Source: Flavobacterium sp. UBA4098
GTDB taxonomy: Bacteria; Bacteroidota; Bacteroidia; Flavobacteriales; Flavobacteriaceae
Assembly: GCA_002382495.1 (NCBI GenBank)
Contig: DFXW01000041.1
Coordinates: 169,274-233,273, forward strand
Reading direction: 5' to 3'
DNA length: 64,000 bases
Shown here: positions 46,870-55,908 of the stretch, in pieces
How the letters are laid out: every line of letters starts with the position of its first letter
How positions within the stretch are numbered: the first letter of the stretch is position 1
Program-made: the position numbers and the translations under genes
Notes under the pieces: model-generated
The model's input: the letters and a program-made list of their open reading frames with translations, nothing else
The model's database searches: none
What the model was told of the DNA's origin: nothing

Positions 46870-47859
46870 ATGAGAATAGCAGTAGTAGGTGCTACCGGAA
46901 TGGTAGGCGAAATAATGTTAAAAGTATTAGCGGAAAGAAATTTTCCAGTAACAGAATTAATTCCTGTAGCTTCTGAGAAATCAGTGGGTAAAGAAATAGA
47001 ATTTGGAGGAAAAAAATACAAAGTGGTTGGCATGCAAACGGCTGTCGATATGAAAGCCGACATTGCTTTATTTTCAGCAGGAGGTGGAACTTCATTGGAG
47101 TGGGCTCCAAAATTTGCGGCAGCTGGAACGACAGTAATCGATAATTCATCGGCTTGGAGAATGGATCCAACTAAGAAATTAGTAGTGCCAGAAATCAACG
47201 CGGGCGAATTAACGGCAGCTGATAAAATTATAGCTAATCCGAACTGTTCTACCATTCAAATGGTATTGGCTTTGGCCCCTTTGCACAAAAAATACAACAT
47301 CAAACGCATCATCGTTTCTACGTATCAATCCATTACAGGAACAGGAGTAAAAGCAGTACAACAGTTTGAAAACGAATGTGCTGGTGTCGAAGGAGACATG
47401 GTGTACAAATACAAAATCAACCGAAACTGTATTCCACAATGTGATAGTTTTGAAGACAATGGTTACACTAAAGAAGAGATGAAGTTAGTCAACGAAACGA
47501 AAAAAATCTTAAGTGACAACAGTATTGCGGTAACGGCAACTGCAGTTCGTGTGCCTGTTGTAGGAGGGCATAGTGAAGCCTTGAATGTAGAGTTTAGCAA
47601 TGATTTTGATGTGAATGATGTTCGTACTATTTTAAGTCAAACAGACGGAGTAGTAGTACAAGATAATTTAGATACGTTTACCTACCCAATGCCACGATAT
47701 GCTGAAGGTAAAAATGAAGTTTTTGTAGGTAGAATTCGTCGTGACGAAAGCCAGCCGAATACCTTAAACATGTGGGTTGTAGCCGATAACTTGAGAAAAG
47801 GTGCAGCGACCAATACAATTCAAATTGCTGAATATTTAATTGCAGCTAAATTGGTGTAA
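46870..47859 (+). CDS. asd: Aspartate-semialdehyde dehydrogenase
   Basis: This 329-residue enzyme makes aspartate semialdehyde from aspartyl phosphate for lysine/diaminopimelate, threonine and methionine synthesis. The NADP loop is VVGATGMVGE (5-14). The catalytic Cys126 lies in ANPNCSTIQ. The substrate region RVPVVGGHSEA follows. Length is normal. It is a single-gene transcript with promoter and strong terminator. Confidence 0.97.
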   Translation: MRIAVVGATGMVGEIMLKVLAERNFPVTELIPVASEKSVGKEIEFGGKKYKVVGMQTAVDMKADIALFSAGGGTSLEWAPKFAAAGTTVIDNSSAWRMDPTKKLVVPEINAGELTAADKIIANPNCSTIQMVLALAPLHKKYNIKRIIVSTYQSITGTGVKAVQQFENECAGVEGDMVYKYKINRNCIPQCDSFEDNGYTKEEMKLVNETKKILSDNSIAVTATAVRVPVVGGHSEALNVEFSNDFDVNDVRTILSQTDGVVVQDNLDTFTYPMPRYAEGKNEVFVGRIRRDESQPNTLNMWVVADNLRKGAATNTIQIAEYLIAAKLV

Positions 47860-47881
47860 GTAGTTCAGTAACACCTAATGG

Positions 47882-47931
47882 AACCATTTACAATTGAGAT
47901 TATTCTAAATTGTAAATGGTTTTTCTTTTTT
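47882..47931 (+). terminator. Rho-independent terminator of asd
   Basis: AACCATTTACAATT (47882-47895) pairs with AATTGTAAATGGTT (47908-47921), then a T-rich run to 47931. Confidence 0.85.
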
Positions 47932-47939
47932 GGTTTCCT

Positions 47940-47947
47940 TATATTTG
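47940..47947 (+). promoter_or_regulatory. -7 box very close to the Cys/His protein start
   Basis: TATATTTG fits TAnnTTTG but ends only six bases before the ATG at 47954. If it is the real promoter, the transcript is leaderless or nearly so. The upstream -33 element is weak. Confidence 0.45.
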
Positions 47948-47953
47948 TGGCCA

Positions 47954-48301
47954 ATGAAACTAAAACAACTATTGATACGATTTTTCTTTGCGCTAGTCCT
48001 ACTAGGATCACTAGCCCTACAATCGTTTCATGGATTGGAGCATCTTGAAAAACAATTTGCAGAAAAAGCATGTGCTCACAAACAACTTAATTCTTCTGAA
48101 TTAACCCACCAACACAAGGGTTTTGAGCAGTGTTTTGTTTGTGCTATTTCGTTTCAAAGCGGAATTGTATTTGAACAGTTTCAGTTTCAAATAGCCACTA
48201 CTCCAGAAGTTGTTGCGCCTTACTTTTTTAACTTTCCTAGGGTTATTTCCTTTTCTGGAAGTTCCTATTCGTTGCGCGGACCCCCGCATTATAATGTTTA
48301 A
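47954..48301 (+). CDS. Small secreted Cys/His-containing protein next to a TonB receptor
   Basis: This 115-residue protein has an N-terminal hydrophobic segment (LIRFFFALVLLGSLALQSF). Metal-ligand-type residues follow: HGLEHLE, ACAHKQ, HQHKGFEQCFVC. The end is SLRGPPHYNV. The SLRGPP ending recurs in small Bacteroidota proteins beside TonB-dependent receptors, as far as I recall. Binding a metal or helping the neighbouring receptor is inference. A longer reading starts eight codons upstream, but that GTG lies in the asd terminator. Confidence 0.7.
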   Translation: MKLKQLLIRFFFALVLLGSLALQSFHGLEHLEKQFAEKACAHKQLNSSELTHQHKGFEQCFVCAISFQSGIVFEQFQFQIATTPEVVAPYFFNFPRVISFSGSSYSLRGPPHYNV

Positions 48302-48360
48302 ATCGAATGATTCATCGGTTCTATAGTAGAACACGATTATTTTAACATTATATCAATATC

Positions 48361-50568
48361 ATGAAAAAATTAATTTTTGCTTTGGTAGTAAGTTGTACTG
48401 CCTTGATGCAAGCACAAAATACAGTTTCAGGAAGGATTACTGACACTAATAACAATGCGCTTTCTGGCGTTTCTATCTATATCCAAGAACTACAAAAGGG
48501 AACCACTTCAAAAGCTGACGGAACCTATAATTTGTCGAATTTACCTAAGGGTACTGTTAGGATTTCCTTCGCTTTAGTGGGATTTGGAACACAGTATAAA
48601 ACGGTTTCAGAGATTCAAAAACAAAACACTATAAACATTCAGTTGGCACCTTCCGTTTTTGAAATGGATGAAGTTATTGTTTCCACTGCGTTTAACAAAT
48701 TGCAATCGCAAAATGTGATGAAAGTCGCACACGAAACCATGAAAAATTTGTCTCGAAAAGGAACATCAACCTTAATTGAAGGCTTAGCGACTATTCCTGG
48801 AGTTTCTCAGGTTTCTACAGGGGCTTCTATTGGAAAGCCAGTGATTCGTGGGTTGAGTGGTAATCGCGTATTGGTGTATTCGCAAGGTGTTCGAGTTGAA
48901 AACCAACAATTTGGCGACGAACATGGTTTAGGATTGAACGATGCCGGATTAGAGAGTGTTGAGGTAATCAAAGGCCCCGCTTCTTTATTGTACGGATCAG
49001 ATGCTTTGGGAGGGGTGTTGTATTTTAACCCAGAGAAATTTGCCAATGCCAATTCGTTTAAAGTCAATTTTAGTCAAAAATTGTTTGCTAATACTTTAGG
49101 GAGTAATTCTTCTTTGGGAGTAAAAACAAGTACCGATAATTGGAAATTCTTGGCAAGAGGAACAATGAACACTCATTCGGATTATACTACAGCAGATGGC
49201 GAACGGGTGACCAATACACGCTACCAAGAAAAAGATTTTAAAACTGGAATTGGCTACAGTAATGCTTCTTTTTCTTCGGTATTGCGATACAACTTCAACG
49301 ATCTTACTTTAGGAATTCCAGAAGAAGGGATCGCTGAGCAAAGTCAAAGCAAAAGTGTTTTGTATCCAAAACAAGCGGTTTCCAATCATTTAGTAAGTTT
49401 AAATTCGAGTCTCTTTTTTAATTCGTCAAAACTGGATTTGGACTTGGGTTTTATTTCAAATGACAGGTCTGAATTTGAAGACAGTGAAATAGCGGTTTTG
49501 AAAATGAAGTTAAATACCTTCAATTATAATGCGAAGTATTATTTACCTTCTTCAACAAAAATGCAAACCATTTTGGGTGTTCAAGGGATGCATCAAACCA
49601 ATGAAAATTCAGGGGAAGAGTACTTAATTCCAGATGCGGTTACCCAAGATTTTGGAGTCTTTGGAACCACCTACTACGAATGGAACTCCAACGTGATCCA
49701 AGCCGGTTTGCGTTTTGATACCAGAAATTTGACTTCAGAAGCTAACGGGATTCTTGGTGAAGAAGGGTCTTTTGAAGCCTTGAAAAAATCCTACACAAGT
49801 TGGAACGCCTCTTTAGGTTATAAAACTAATTTGAATGACTCCTTCATTTTTAGATTCAATCTAGCGTCTGGATTTAGGGCGCCCAACTTAGCCGAATTGT
49901 CTTCCAATGGTGTTCATGAAGGAACCAATCGTTATGAAGTGGGGAATGCCAATTTGAAAACAGAACAAAACTTTCAAACGGATTTGAATTTGGAATACAA
50001 AACAGATCACTTGGAGTTTTTTGTCAACGGATTCTATAATCACATTACTGATTTTATTTATATCAATCCTACCGGAGAATCAATTGATGACAATGAAGTT
50101 TTCAATTATGTTCAAAATAATGCAGCACTTTTTGGAGGTGAAATAGGCTTGCATTTTCACCCTCATCCGTTGGATTGGGTGCATTTAGAAACCAGTTTTG
50201 AAACAGTTACAGGCAAAAAACAAAACGGAGACTATTTACCGTTAATACCAGCCAATAATTGGAACAATACCTTGCGCACTGAATGGAAGGATACGAATTG
50301 GTTAAAAGAAGGTTTCGCAACGATTAGTTTAGTGTCTACCTTTAACCAAAATAAAATCAGTGGCTTCGAAACCAGAACAGCAGGTTACAGCATTTTGAAT
50401 TTAGGAATTGGTGGAACATTGCATCTTGGCAAAACCAAAATGGAGGTGAACCTTAATGGAAACAACATTACCGATAAAAAATATACCGCCCATTTATCAC
50501 GACTTAAAACAGATGGTATTTCCAATATGGGAAGAAATTGGGTTGTAGGTTTGAACTTCAATTTATAA
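48361..50568 (+). CDS. TonB-dependent outer-membrane receptor
   Basis: This 735-residue receptor has a signal peptide (ending LMQAQ). A carboxypeptidase-regulatory-like domain fills about 20-105 (VSGRITDTNNNALSGVSIYI). The plug domain (about 120-235) has GLSGNRVLVYSQGVRVENQQ, FGDEHGLG and VIKGPASLLYGSDALGG, and a 22-strand-type barrel reaches the end. The GNR...DEHG plug pattern resembles zinc/metal or vitamin receptors of the ZnuD kind, but no ligand can be assigned. A His-rich patch (LHFHPHPLDWVH) lies near residue 600. The small Cys/His gene 60 bases upstream supports metal uptake. Confidence 0.9.
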   Translation: MKKLIFALVVSCTALMQAQNTVSGRITDTNNNALSGVSIYIQELQKGTTSKADGTYNLSNLPKGTVRISFALVGFGTQYKTVSEIQKQNTINIQLAPSVFEMDEVIVSTAFNKLQSQNVMKVAHETMKNLSRKGTSTLIEGLATIPGVSQVSTGASIGKPVIRGLSGNRVLVYSQGVRVENQQFGDEHGLGLNDAGLESVEVIKGPASLLYGSDALGGVLYFNPEKFANANSFKVNFSQKLFANTLGSNSSLGVKTSTDNWKFLARGTMNTHSDYTTADGERVTNTRYQEKDFKTGIGYSNASFSSVLRYNFNDLTLGIPEEGIAEQSQSKSVLYPKQAVSNHLVSLNSSLFFNSSKLDLDLGFISNDRSEFEDSEIAVLKMKLNTFNYNAKYYLPSSTKMQTILGVQGMHQTNENSGEEYLIPDAVTQDFGVFGTTYYEWNSNVIQAGLRFDTRNLTSEANGILGEEGSFEALKKSYTSWNASLGYKTNLNDSFIFRFNLASGFRAPNLAELSSNGVHEGTNRYEVGNANLKTEQNFQTDLNLEYKTDHLEFFVNGFYNHITDFIYINPTGESIDDNEVFNYVQNNAALFGGEIGLHFHPHPLDWVHLETSFETVTGKKQNGDYLPLIPANNWNNTLRTEWKDTNWLKEGFATISLVSTFNQNKISGFETRTAGYSILNLGIGGTLHLGKTKMEVNLNGNNITDKKYTAHLSRLKTDGISNMGRNWVVGLNFNL

Positions 50569-50573
50569 TTATC

Positions 50574-50607
50574 TAAGCTTCCAATCTTTCTTAAGGTTGG
50601 AAGCTTA
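50574..50607. terminator. Bidirectional terminator hairpin between convergent genes
   Basis: TAAGCTTCCAA (50574-50584) and TTGGAAGCTTA (50597-50607) form a perfect 11-base stem between the receptor stop and the transpeptidase stop. T-runs on either side are modest. Confidence 0.65.
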
Positions 50608-50609
50608 AT

Positions 50610-52187
50610 TTATTCTTCCAGTAATAGTCTTGCTAATCGGTCGTCTCTTTGATACACATCATCATAGAAATGAATGTTACCCTCTTTGGTTACCCAAGCT
50701 GTAAAATAGCCAATATACACCGGAATGGGTTGTGGTAATGCATACCATTTCTCTATTGTACTATTCATGGCTTTTTCAATTTTTTCATGGGTCCAATGCG
50801 GATCGTTTTTAAGAATGAGTTGTGCCAACTCTTTCGGTTTTTCAAGTCGGATACAACCGTGACTGAAATCTCTTTTTTCTTGGTCAAACAAATTTTTAGA
50901 AGGGGTGTCGTGCAAGTAGATCGCATTGGAATTTGGGAATATAAATTTTACTTTGCCCAACGCGTTTTTAGGTCCTGGTTTTTGGCGAATGCCGCCTTTG
51001 TTCCATTCCATATTATGTAGCGATAGGTAATTGGAGTTTTTTTCAATAGCAGGAAGAATTTCTTTCTTTACAATATTGGCGGGTACATTCCAATACGGAC
51101 TAAACACAATGTATTTCATAGGGGCGCTAAATACCACCGTTTTGTGAACTGATTTTCCTACCACCACTTTGGATTCCAATAGTGGTTTTCCATTTTCAAA
51201 ATAGCGCAATTGGTAGGAAGGAATATTGATAAAAACAAATCGTTTGTCTCGAGCTATTGGCGAAGCAAACCAACGCCATCGTTCCATATTTACGATGATT
51301 GTCTTCATTCGGCTGGCAATTGAAATATTCAAATGAGAGAGCAATTGTTCCGAAAGGGTTGTTGTTGAAGTCAAGCCATTTCGGTTTACATACCGATCAA
51401 TTCCTTCTGCTAAAGGGACGTCATAGACATTGCTTTTTGAATCAGAATCCAGGTCTCCCAAAAGATATAGCCGATTCCGAATGATTGCAATTTCGGGAAT
51501 ACTATCCCCAATTTTGATATCGGTTTTTTCTGGGTCAAGAACAATTGGGCTCCATTCTTTTTGTTCCAAAGCTCGGTATTTTTTCAGTTGTTCGCGCAGA
51601 CGATAGTACTGACCTGAAATTTCTTTTTCGTCTTTGTTTATCAAAGAGGGGTTTACAAGAATGGAATCTAAATAGGTGATAACAGCTAGTTTTTTTCGGG
51701 GCAAATACCAGCCCAATTCAGTTCTTTTTTCCACAGGCAAGCCCCTAAATACTTTAGTGCTGTAATACATATACATGCAAGAAATTAAAAGTTCAGATTC
51801 AGTATTTGGGGAGTATTCATCGGATTCTTCTTGAAAAATGGCGTCCAATTGTTTTTGATACGGCAGGGTCGTAGAGATACCTTCCAATGTCAAATGACTT
51901 GCTTTATTGTAAAGTAAATAGCCAATTTCTTTGACGCCTTTTGAATCAAACCAGATGAAATTATAATCTTGTTTTTGGTACAAAGTGACAACTTCTTTTT
52001 GATATTTTTGAAATGCGGGATGTTTTTTAAAAAAGGGTGCAATGGCTAAACTATCAAAAAATTGTGAGGATTGAAGTTCATTTTTTGAAGTGACTTTGGT
52101 CCCCTCTTTTTTTATATTTTGACAAGAAATACTTAAATGCAAAAGACAAACAAACACAATAAGAACATAGCTGTTATTTTTTTTCAT
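50610..52187 (-). CDS. L,D-transpeptidase, YcbB-like lipoprotein
   Basis: This 525-residue cell-wall enzyme has a lipoprotein-type signal ending LSISC (Cys22). The N-terminal half resembles the scaffold domain of YcbB-type enzymes, and a peptidoglycan-binding-like helical region follows. The YkuD catalytic domain has IYLHDTP and FSHGCIRLEKP with the nucleophile Cys445. It makes 3-3 cross-links or attaches proteins to peptidoglycan in the periplasm. Its own promoter was not obvious. Confidence 0.9.
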   Translation of the reverse strand: MKKNNSYVLIVFVCLLHLSISCQNIKKEGTKVTSKNELQSSQFFDSLAIAPFFKKHPAFQKYQKEVVTLYQKQDYNFIWFDSKGVKEIGYLLYNKASHLTLEGISTTLPYQKQLDAIFQEESDEYSPNTESELLISCMYMYYSTKVFRGLPVEKRTELGWYLPRKKLAVITYLDSILVNPSLINKDEKEISGQYYRLREQLKKYRALEQKEWSPIVLDPEKTDIKIGDSIPEIAIIRNRLYLLGDLDSDSKSNVYDVPLAEGIDRYVNRNGLTSTTTLSEQLLSHLNISIASRMKTIIVNMERWRWFASPIARDKRFVFINIPSYQLRYFENGKPLLESKVVVGKSVHKTVVFSAPMKYIVFSPYWNVPANIVKKEILPAIEKNSNYLSLHNMEWNKGGIRQKPGPKNALGKVKFIFPNSNAIYLHDTPSKNLFDQEKRDFSHGCIRLEKPKELAQLILKNDPHWTHEKIEKAMNSTIEKWYALPQPIPVYIGYFTAWVTKEGNIHFYDDVYQRDDRLARLLLEE

Positions 52188-52285
52188 AATTCGAAGTCTA
52201 TTTCTATTAAATTTACAATAAATAAATAGGCTTGCTGGTAAAAAGCAAGTTTATATTGTCCAATAATCACTAAATAAATAATAGT

Positions 52286-52792
52286 ATGAAAAAGATATGG
52301 AATATAACTTTTTGTTTGATTTTGATTTCATTCAGCGGTTTTGCTCAATCATCGAATGCAGAAAAAATAATTAATGAAACTATAGATACTTGGCACAAAG
52401 CAGCTTCTGAAGCTAATTTCAAAACGTATTTTGAATTAATGACTGAGGACGCTGTATTTATTGGCACTGATGCTAATGAATATTGGAATAAACAAGAATT
52501 TCAAAACTATGCTAAACCTCATTTTGATAAAGGAAAAGCTTGGTCTTTTACAGCTTTGGAACGACATGTCTATTTTGATGCTAGTGGAAACACTGCTTGG
52601 TTTGACGAGTTGTTGAATACGCAAATGAAAATTTGTAGGGGTTCGGGAGTCTTAGTTAAAGTAGGAAAACAATGGAAAATCAAGCACTATGTATTGTCTA
52701 TGACGATTCCAAATGATTCAAGCAAAGCAGTAATTGCAATCAAAGCGCCAATTGAGGAAGTGCTAATTCAAAATCGAAAGTCCAAAATGTAG
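52286..52792 (+). CDS. Secreted SnoaL/NTF2-like protein (DUF4440 type)
   Basis: This 168-residue protein has a signal peptide ending GFAQ and a single alpha+beta cone fold (DTWHKAASEANFKTYFELMT, EDAVFIGTD, WSFTALERHVYFD, WKIKHYVLSMTIPND). NTF2-like domains bind small ligands or catalyse simple reactions; no active residues can be fixed here. Monocistronic, flanked by the transpeptidase (divergent) and trmB. Confidence 0.8.
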   Translation: MKKIWNITFCLILISFSGFAQSSNAEKIINETIDTWHKAASEANFKTYFELMTEDAVFIGTDANEYWNKQEFQNYAKPHFDKGKAWSFTALERHVYFDASGNTAWFDELLNTQMKICRGSGVLVKVGKQWKIKHYVLSMTIPNDSSKAVIAIKAPIEEVLIQNRKSKM

Positions 52793-52834
52793 AGCTACTT
52801 GGGTTTATTTTATTCTAGATATTTCAAGCTAGCC

Positions 52835-52842
52835 TACTTTTG
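52835..52842 (+). promoter_or_regulatory. -7 promoter box of trmB
   Basis: TACTTTTG fits TAnnTTTG, 42 bases before the GTG start proposed for trmB. No -33 TTG at good spacing. Confidence 0.5.
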
Positions 52843-52883
52843 TCGTATATATTTCCTTAATTTTGCTGAAAATTTTAAAGAAA

Positions 52884-53558
52884 GTGGGAAGCAAAAATAA
52901 ATTAAAGAGGTTCAAAGAAAACGAAACGTTCACAAATGTTTTTCAACCAACACGAGAAGAGGTAGTAGGTAATTTATTCCCATTGAGAGGAAAATGGAAT
53001 GCTGATTTTTTTAAAAATGACAATCCAATTGTGTTAGAATTGGGCTGTGGTAAAGGAGAATATTCTGTAGGTTTAGCGGAACGATATCCGAATAAAAATT
53101 TTATTGGAATTGATATTAAAGGAGCTCGTTTTTGGCGTGGTGCCAAAACTGCTGTAGAAACAGGCATGCATAATGTGGCTTTCGTTCGTACTCAAATTGA
53201 ATTAATCAATCATATTTTTGCTGAAAATGAAGTAGATGAAATCTGGATCACATTTCCCGATCCGCAAATTAAATACAAGCGTACGAAGCATCGTATGACC
53301 AATTCCCAATTTTTGCAATTGTATAAAAAAATATTGAAGAAAGAAGGTGTCATGAACTTGAAAACAGATAGCGAATTCATGCACGGCTATACCTTAGGAC
53401 TCTTGCATGGAGAAGGACACGAAGTAGTCTATTCCAATCATAATGTATATAGAAATGAAGGAAGTCCGGAAGAGGTCACTGCATTTCAAACTTTTTATGA
53501 AAAACAATATTTAGAAATAAACAAAGCAATTACGTATATTAGATTTAAAATTAAATAG
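52884..53558 (+). CDS. trmB: tRNA (guanine-N7-)-methyltransferase
   Basis: This 224-residue SAM-dependent enzyme methylates G46 of tRNA. From the GTG at 52884 the protein begins MGSKNKLKRFKEN, which fits the flavobacterial family start better than the TTG seven codons upstream. The SAM-binding motif is VLELGCGKGEYS and IDIKGARFWRGAK; ITFPDPQIKYKRTKHRM is the TrmB signature. KTDSEFMHGYT follows. Confidence 0.94.
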   Translation: MGSKNKLKRFKENETFTNVFQPTREEVVGNLFPLRGKWNADFFKNDNPIVLELGCGKGEYSVGLAERYPNKNFIGIDIKGARFWRGAKTAVETGMHNVAFVRTQIELINHIFAENEVDEIWITFPDPQIKYKRTKHRMTNSQFLQLYKKILKKEGVMNLKTDSEFMHGYTLGLLHGEGHEVVYSNHNVYRNEGSPEEVTAFQTFYEKQYLEINKAITYIRFKIK

Positions 53559-53620
53559 TGTCGTTTCGGTTTCAGTAATTGAAGTAAAAGCAACACATTG
53601 GTACTGAAACAAAGCACTAT

Positions 53621-54256
53621 ATGACTACAATTTCCACATTATTTTTTGGGTTTATCAGTGCCGTTATAGGAATTTTTCCTCCTGGATTAATCAATATGAC
53701 TGCGGCCAAGGTCAATAGTAAAGAAGGAAAGCGTGCTGCTATTTGGTTTGTTATTGGAGCAATACTAGTTATTATTCTACAAGTGTATCTCGCCATTTTA
53801 TTTGCTCAATTTATAGGAGAACGTCCACAAGTAGTCGTTTTACTAAGAGAGATTGGTTGTGGAATTTTTACGCTATTGACGGTGTATTTTTTAGCCATTG
53901 CCAAAGCGCCTCAAAAGATCAAAGGAAAAATTAAAAAACAACGAACGTCTACCCGATTTTTTTTAGGGATGTTATTGTCGGCTTTGAATTTCTTTCCGAT
54001 TCCGTATTATGTTGTCGTAAGTTTGTCCTTGGCCTCCTATGGCGTATTCGCATTTGAATCTTTTTCTATTCTTGTTTTTGTTCTTGGAGCTGTATTGGGT
54101 TCTTTTCTTGTTTTTTATACTTACATCTCTTTCTTTAGTAAGATTGAAAACAAAACCGATTTTTTTATGAAAAACATGAATAAAATTATTGGGAGTATTA
54201 CAGGTCTAGTTGCTTTACTAACCTTGTTCAATATTATTAATTACTATTGGAATTAA
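53621..54256 (+). CDS. LysE-family amino-acid exporter
   Basis: This 211-residue inner-membrane protein has about six hydrophobic helices. The start has the LysE/RhtB pattern of a first helix followed by FPPGLINMTAAKVNSKEGKRAA. The basic loop KAPQKIKGKIKKQRTS follows. The substrate is unknown. It stands eight bases before the alkyltransferase-like gene. Confidence 0.82.
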   Translation: MTTISTLFFGFISAVIGIFPPGLINMTAAKVNSKEGKRAAIWFVIGAILVIILQVYLAILFAQFIGERPQVVVLLREIGCGIFTLLTVYFLAIAKAPQKIKGKIKKQRTSTRFFLGMLLSALNFFPIPYYVVVSLSLASYGVFAFESFSILVFVLGAVLGSFLVFYTYISFFSKIENKTDFFMKNMNKIIGSITGLVALLTLFNIINYYWN

Positions 54257-54263
54257 CTTTTGT

Positions 54264-54596
54264 ATGACAAAGCCCAACGATAATTTTTTTGAGCGTGTTT
54301 ACAGCATCGTCAGACAAATTCCTTATGGTAAAGTGACTTCCTATGGCGCTATCGCCAAGGCTTTGGGTACCGCTCGATCTGCCAGAATGGTGGGCTGGGC
54401 CATGAATGTGTCTCATCATTTAGAAGATGTTCCCGCACATCGTGTAGTCAACAGAAAAGGGTTGTTGACTGGCAAGTTACACTTTGACGGAACGAATTTG
54501 ATGCAACAATTGTTAGAAAACGAAGGCATTCAAGTTCGTGACAGCCAAATTATCGATTTTGACACGCATTTTTGGGAGCCCGACATCCAACAATAA
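54264..54596 (+). CDS. Alkyltransferase-like protein (Ala in place of the catalytic Cys)
   Basis: This 110-residue protein of the MGMT DNA-binding fold has YGKVTSYGAIAKALG, SARMVGWAMN and PAHRVVNRKG. In methyltransferases the last motif is PCHR; here Ala58 replaces the Cys, so it cannot accept alkyl groups. Such ATL proteins bind O6-alkylguanine and hand it to nucleotide excision repair. A role in DNA repair is therefore likely. Confidence 0.92.
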   Translation: MTKPNDNFFERVYSIVRQIPYGKVTSYGAIAKALGTARSARMVGWAMNVSHHLEDVPAHRVVNRKGLLTGKLHFDGTNLMQQLLENEGIQVRDSQIIDFDTHFWEPDIQQ

Positions 54597-54688
54597 CAGT
54601 CATTTCATTCTTTTTAATCAAATAACAAGTGTTGATTTTAGTATCAATAAATCCAATTTAAAAGGGGTAAAATAAGAATAGAATCTGT

Positions 54689-54696
54689 TATATTTG
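54689..54696 (+). promoter_or_regulatory. -7 promoter box of the Fe-S gene group
   Basis: TATATTTG fits TAnnTTTG, 73 bases before the mrp ATG. The leader shows no obvious riboswitch. Confidence 0.5.
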
Positions 54697-54769
54697 CAAT
54701 TCATATTCAGTTTAAATAAATGGAGTTTTTTCATTGTTTTTAAACGTCAAATCCGTAGTACTACATAAA

Positions 54770-55897
54770 ATGAAATTAGATAGAAAAGAAATTCTTAAAG
54801 CCTTAGAAACGATTTCTATTGCTGGAGAAGGAAAAAATATGGTCGAGAGTGGAGCTGTAGCTAATGTAATCACTTTTGGAGATGAGGTAGTGGTTGATCT
54901 AGTGTTGCATACACCTGCGATGCACATCAAAAAAAGAACTGAAGACGATATTAAAAAAACGATTCATGAATTGGTTTCGCCAGAAGCTAAAGTGAAAGTA
55001 AATACTAAGGTGGAAGTAGCAGATAAACCTGAAATTAAAGGCAAAGCGATTCCAGGAATTAAAAATATTATTGCGGTAGCCTCTGGTAAAGGGGGTGTAG
55101 GTAAATCTACTACTACAGCTAATTTAGCAGTGTCTTTAGCAAGAATGGGTTTTTCAGTTGGAGTTTTGGATGCCGATATTTATGGGCCTTCAATGCCTAT
55201 CATGTTTGATGTAGAAAACGAGAAACCGATTTCTATTGAAGTCGATGGCAAATCCAAAATGAAACCTATCGAGAGTTACGAAATAAAAATTTTGTCAATA
55301 GGATTTTTCACTTCACCAAGCCAAGCAGTTATTTGGCGTGGGCCAATGGCCGCCAAAGCATTGAATCAAATGATTTTTGATGCCGATTGGGGTGAGCTAG
55401 ACTTTTTGTTAATTGATTTACCTCCAGGAACCGGCGATATTCATCTTTCTATTATGCAATCCTTACCAATTACAGGTGCAGTTGTGGTAAGTACACCTCA
55501 AGCAGTTGCTTTGGCCGATGCCAAAAAAGGAGTTGCAATGTTCCTATCCGAAGCGATTAACGTACCTGTTTTAGGAATTATAGAAAACATGGCTTACTTT
55601 ACTCCTGAGGAATTACCAAATAATAAATACTATATTTTTGGACAAGAGGGTGCTAAAAACTTAGCGACTGATTTGAATGTGCCTTTCCTAGGCGAAGTGC
55701 CAATCGTTCAATCTATTCGCGAAGCGGGAGATTACGGTCGACCAGCTGCCATGCAAGAAGGTTCGGTTATTGAATCAGTTTTCCAAGAAATTACTCGTAA
55801 TGTAGTACAACAAACGGTGGCTAGAAATGAAAGTTTGCCAGCTACAGAAGCTATTAAAATTACAACCATGGCAGGTTGTTCAGCAGTTAAAAAATAA
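54770..55897 (+). CDS. Mrp/NBP35-type Fe-S cluster carrier ATPase
   Basis: This 375-residue protein has an N-terminal MIP18-type domain (about 1-85; EILKALETISIAGEGKN) and a deviant-Walker P-loop ATPase (SGKGGVGKST near 106-114; LDADIYGPSMP). Mrp proteins carry Fe-S clusters to target enzymes. The CPxC motif usually found near IIENM is missing; IIENMAYFTPEELPNNKYY is present instead. The C-terminus ends MAGCSAVKK with a lone Cys. I start it at the ATG at 54770. Eleven bases precede the nfu-type gene, so they form one operon. Confidence 0.93.
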   Translation: MKLDRKEILKALETISIAGEGKNMVESGAVANVITFGDEVVVDLVLHTPAMHIKKRTEDDIKKTIHELVSPEAKVKVNTKVEVADKPEIKGKAIPGIKNIIAVASGKGGVGKSTTTANLAVSLARMGFSVGVLDADIYGPSMPIMFDVENEKPISIEVDGKSKMKPIESYEIKILSIGFFTSPSQAVIWRGPMAAKALNQMIFDADWGELDFLLIDLPPGTGDIHLSIMQSLPITGAVVVSTPQAVALADAKKGVAMFLSEAINVPVLGIIENMAYFTPEELPNNKYYIFGQEGAKNLATDLNVPFLGEVPIVQSIREAGDYGRPAAMQEGSVIESVFQEITRNVVQQTVARNESLPATEAIKITTMAGCSAVKK

Positions 55898-55908
55898 TTT
55901 TTAAAAAT

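Noticed and set aside
53569..53611. Inverted repeat between trmB and the LysE-type gene as a terminator
   Set aside because: Arms are short, the loop exceeds 20 bases and no T run follows.
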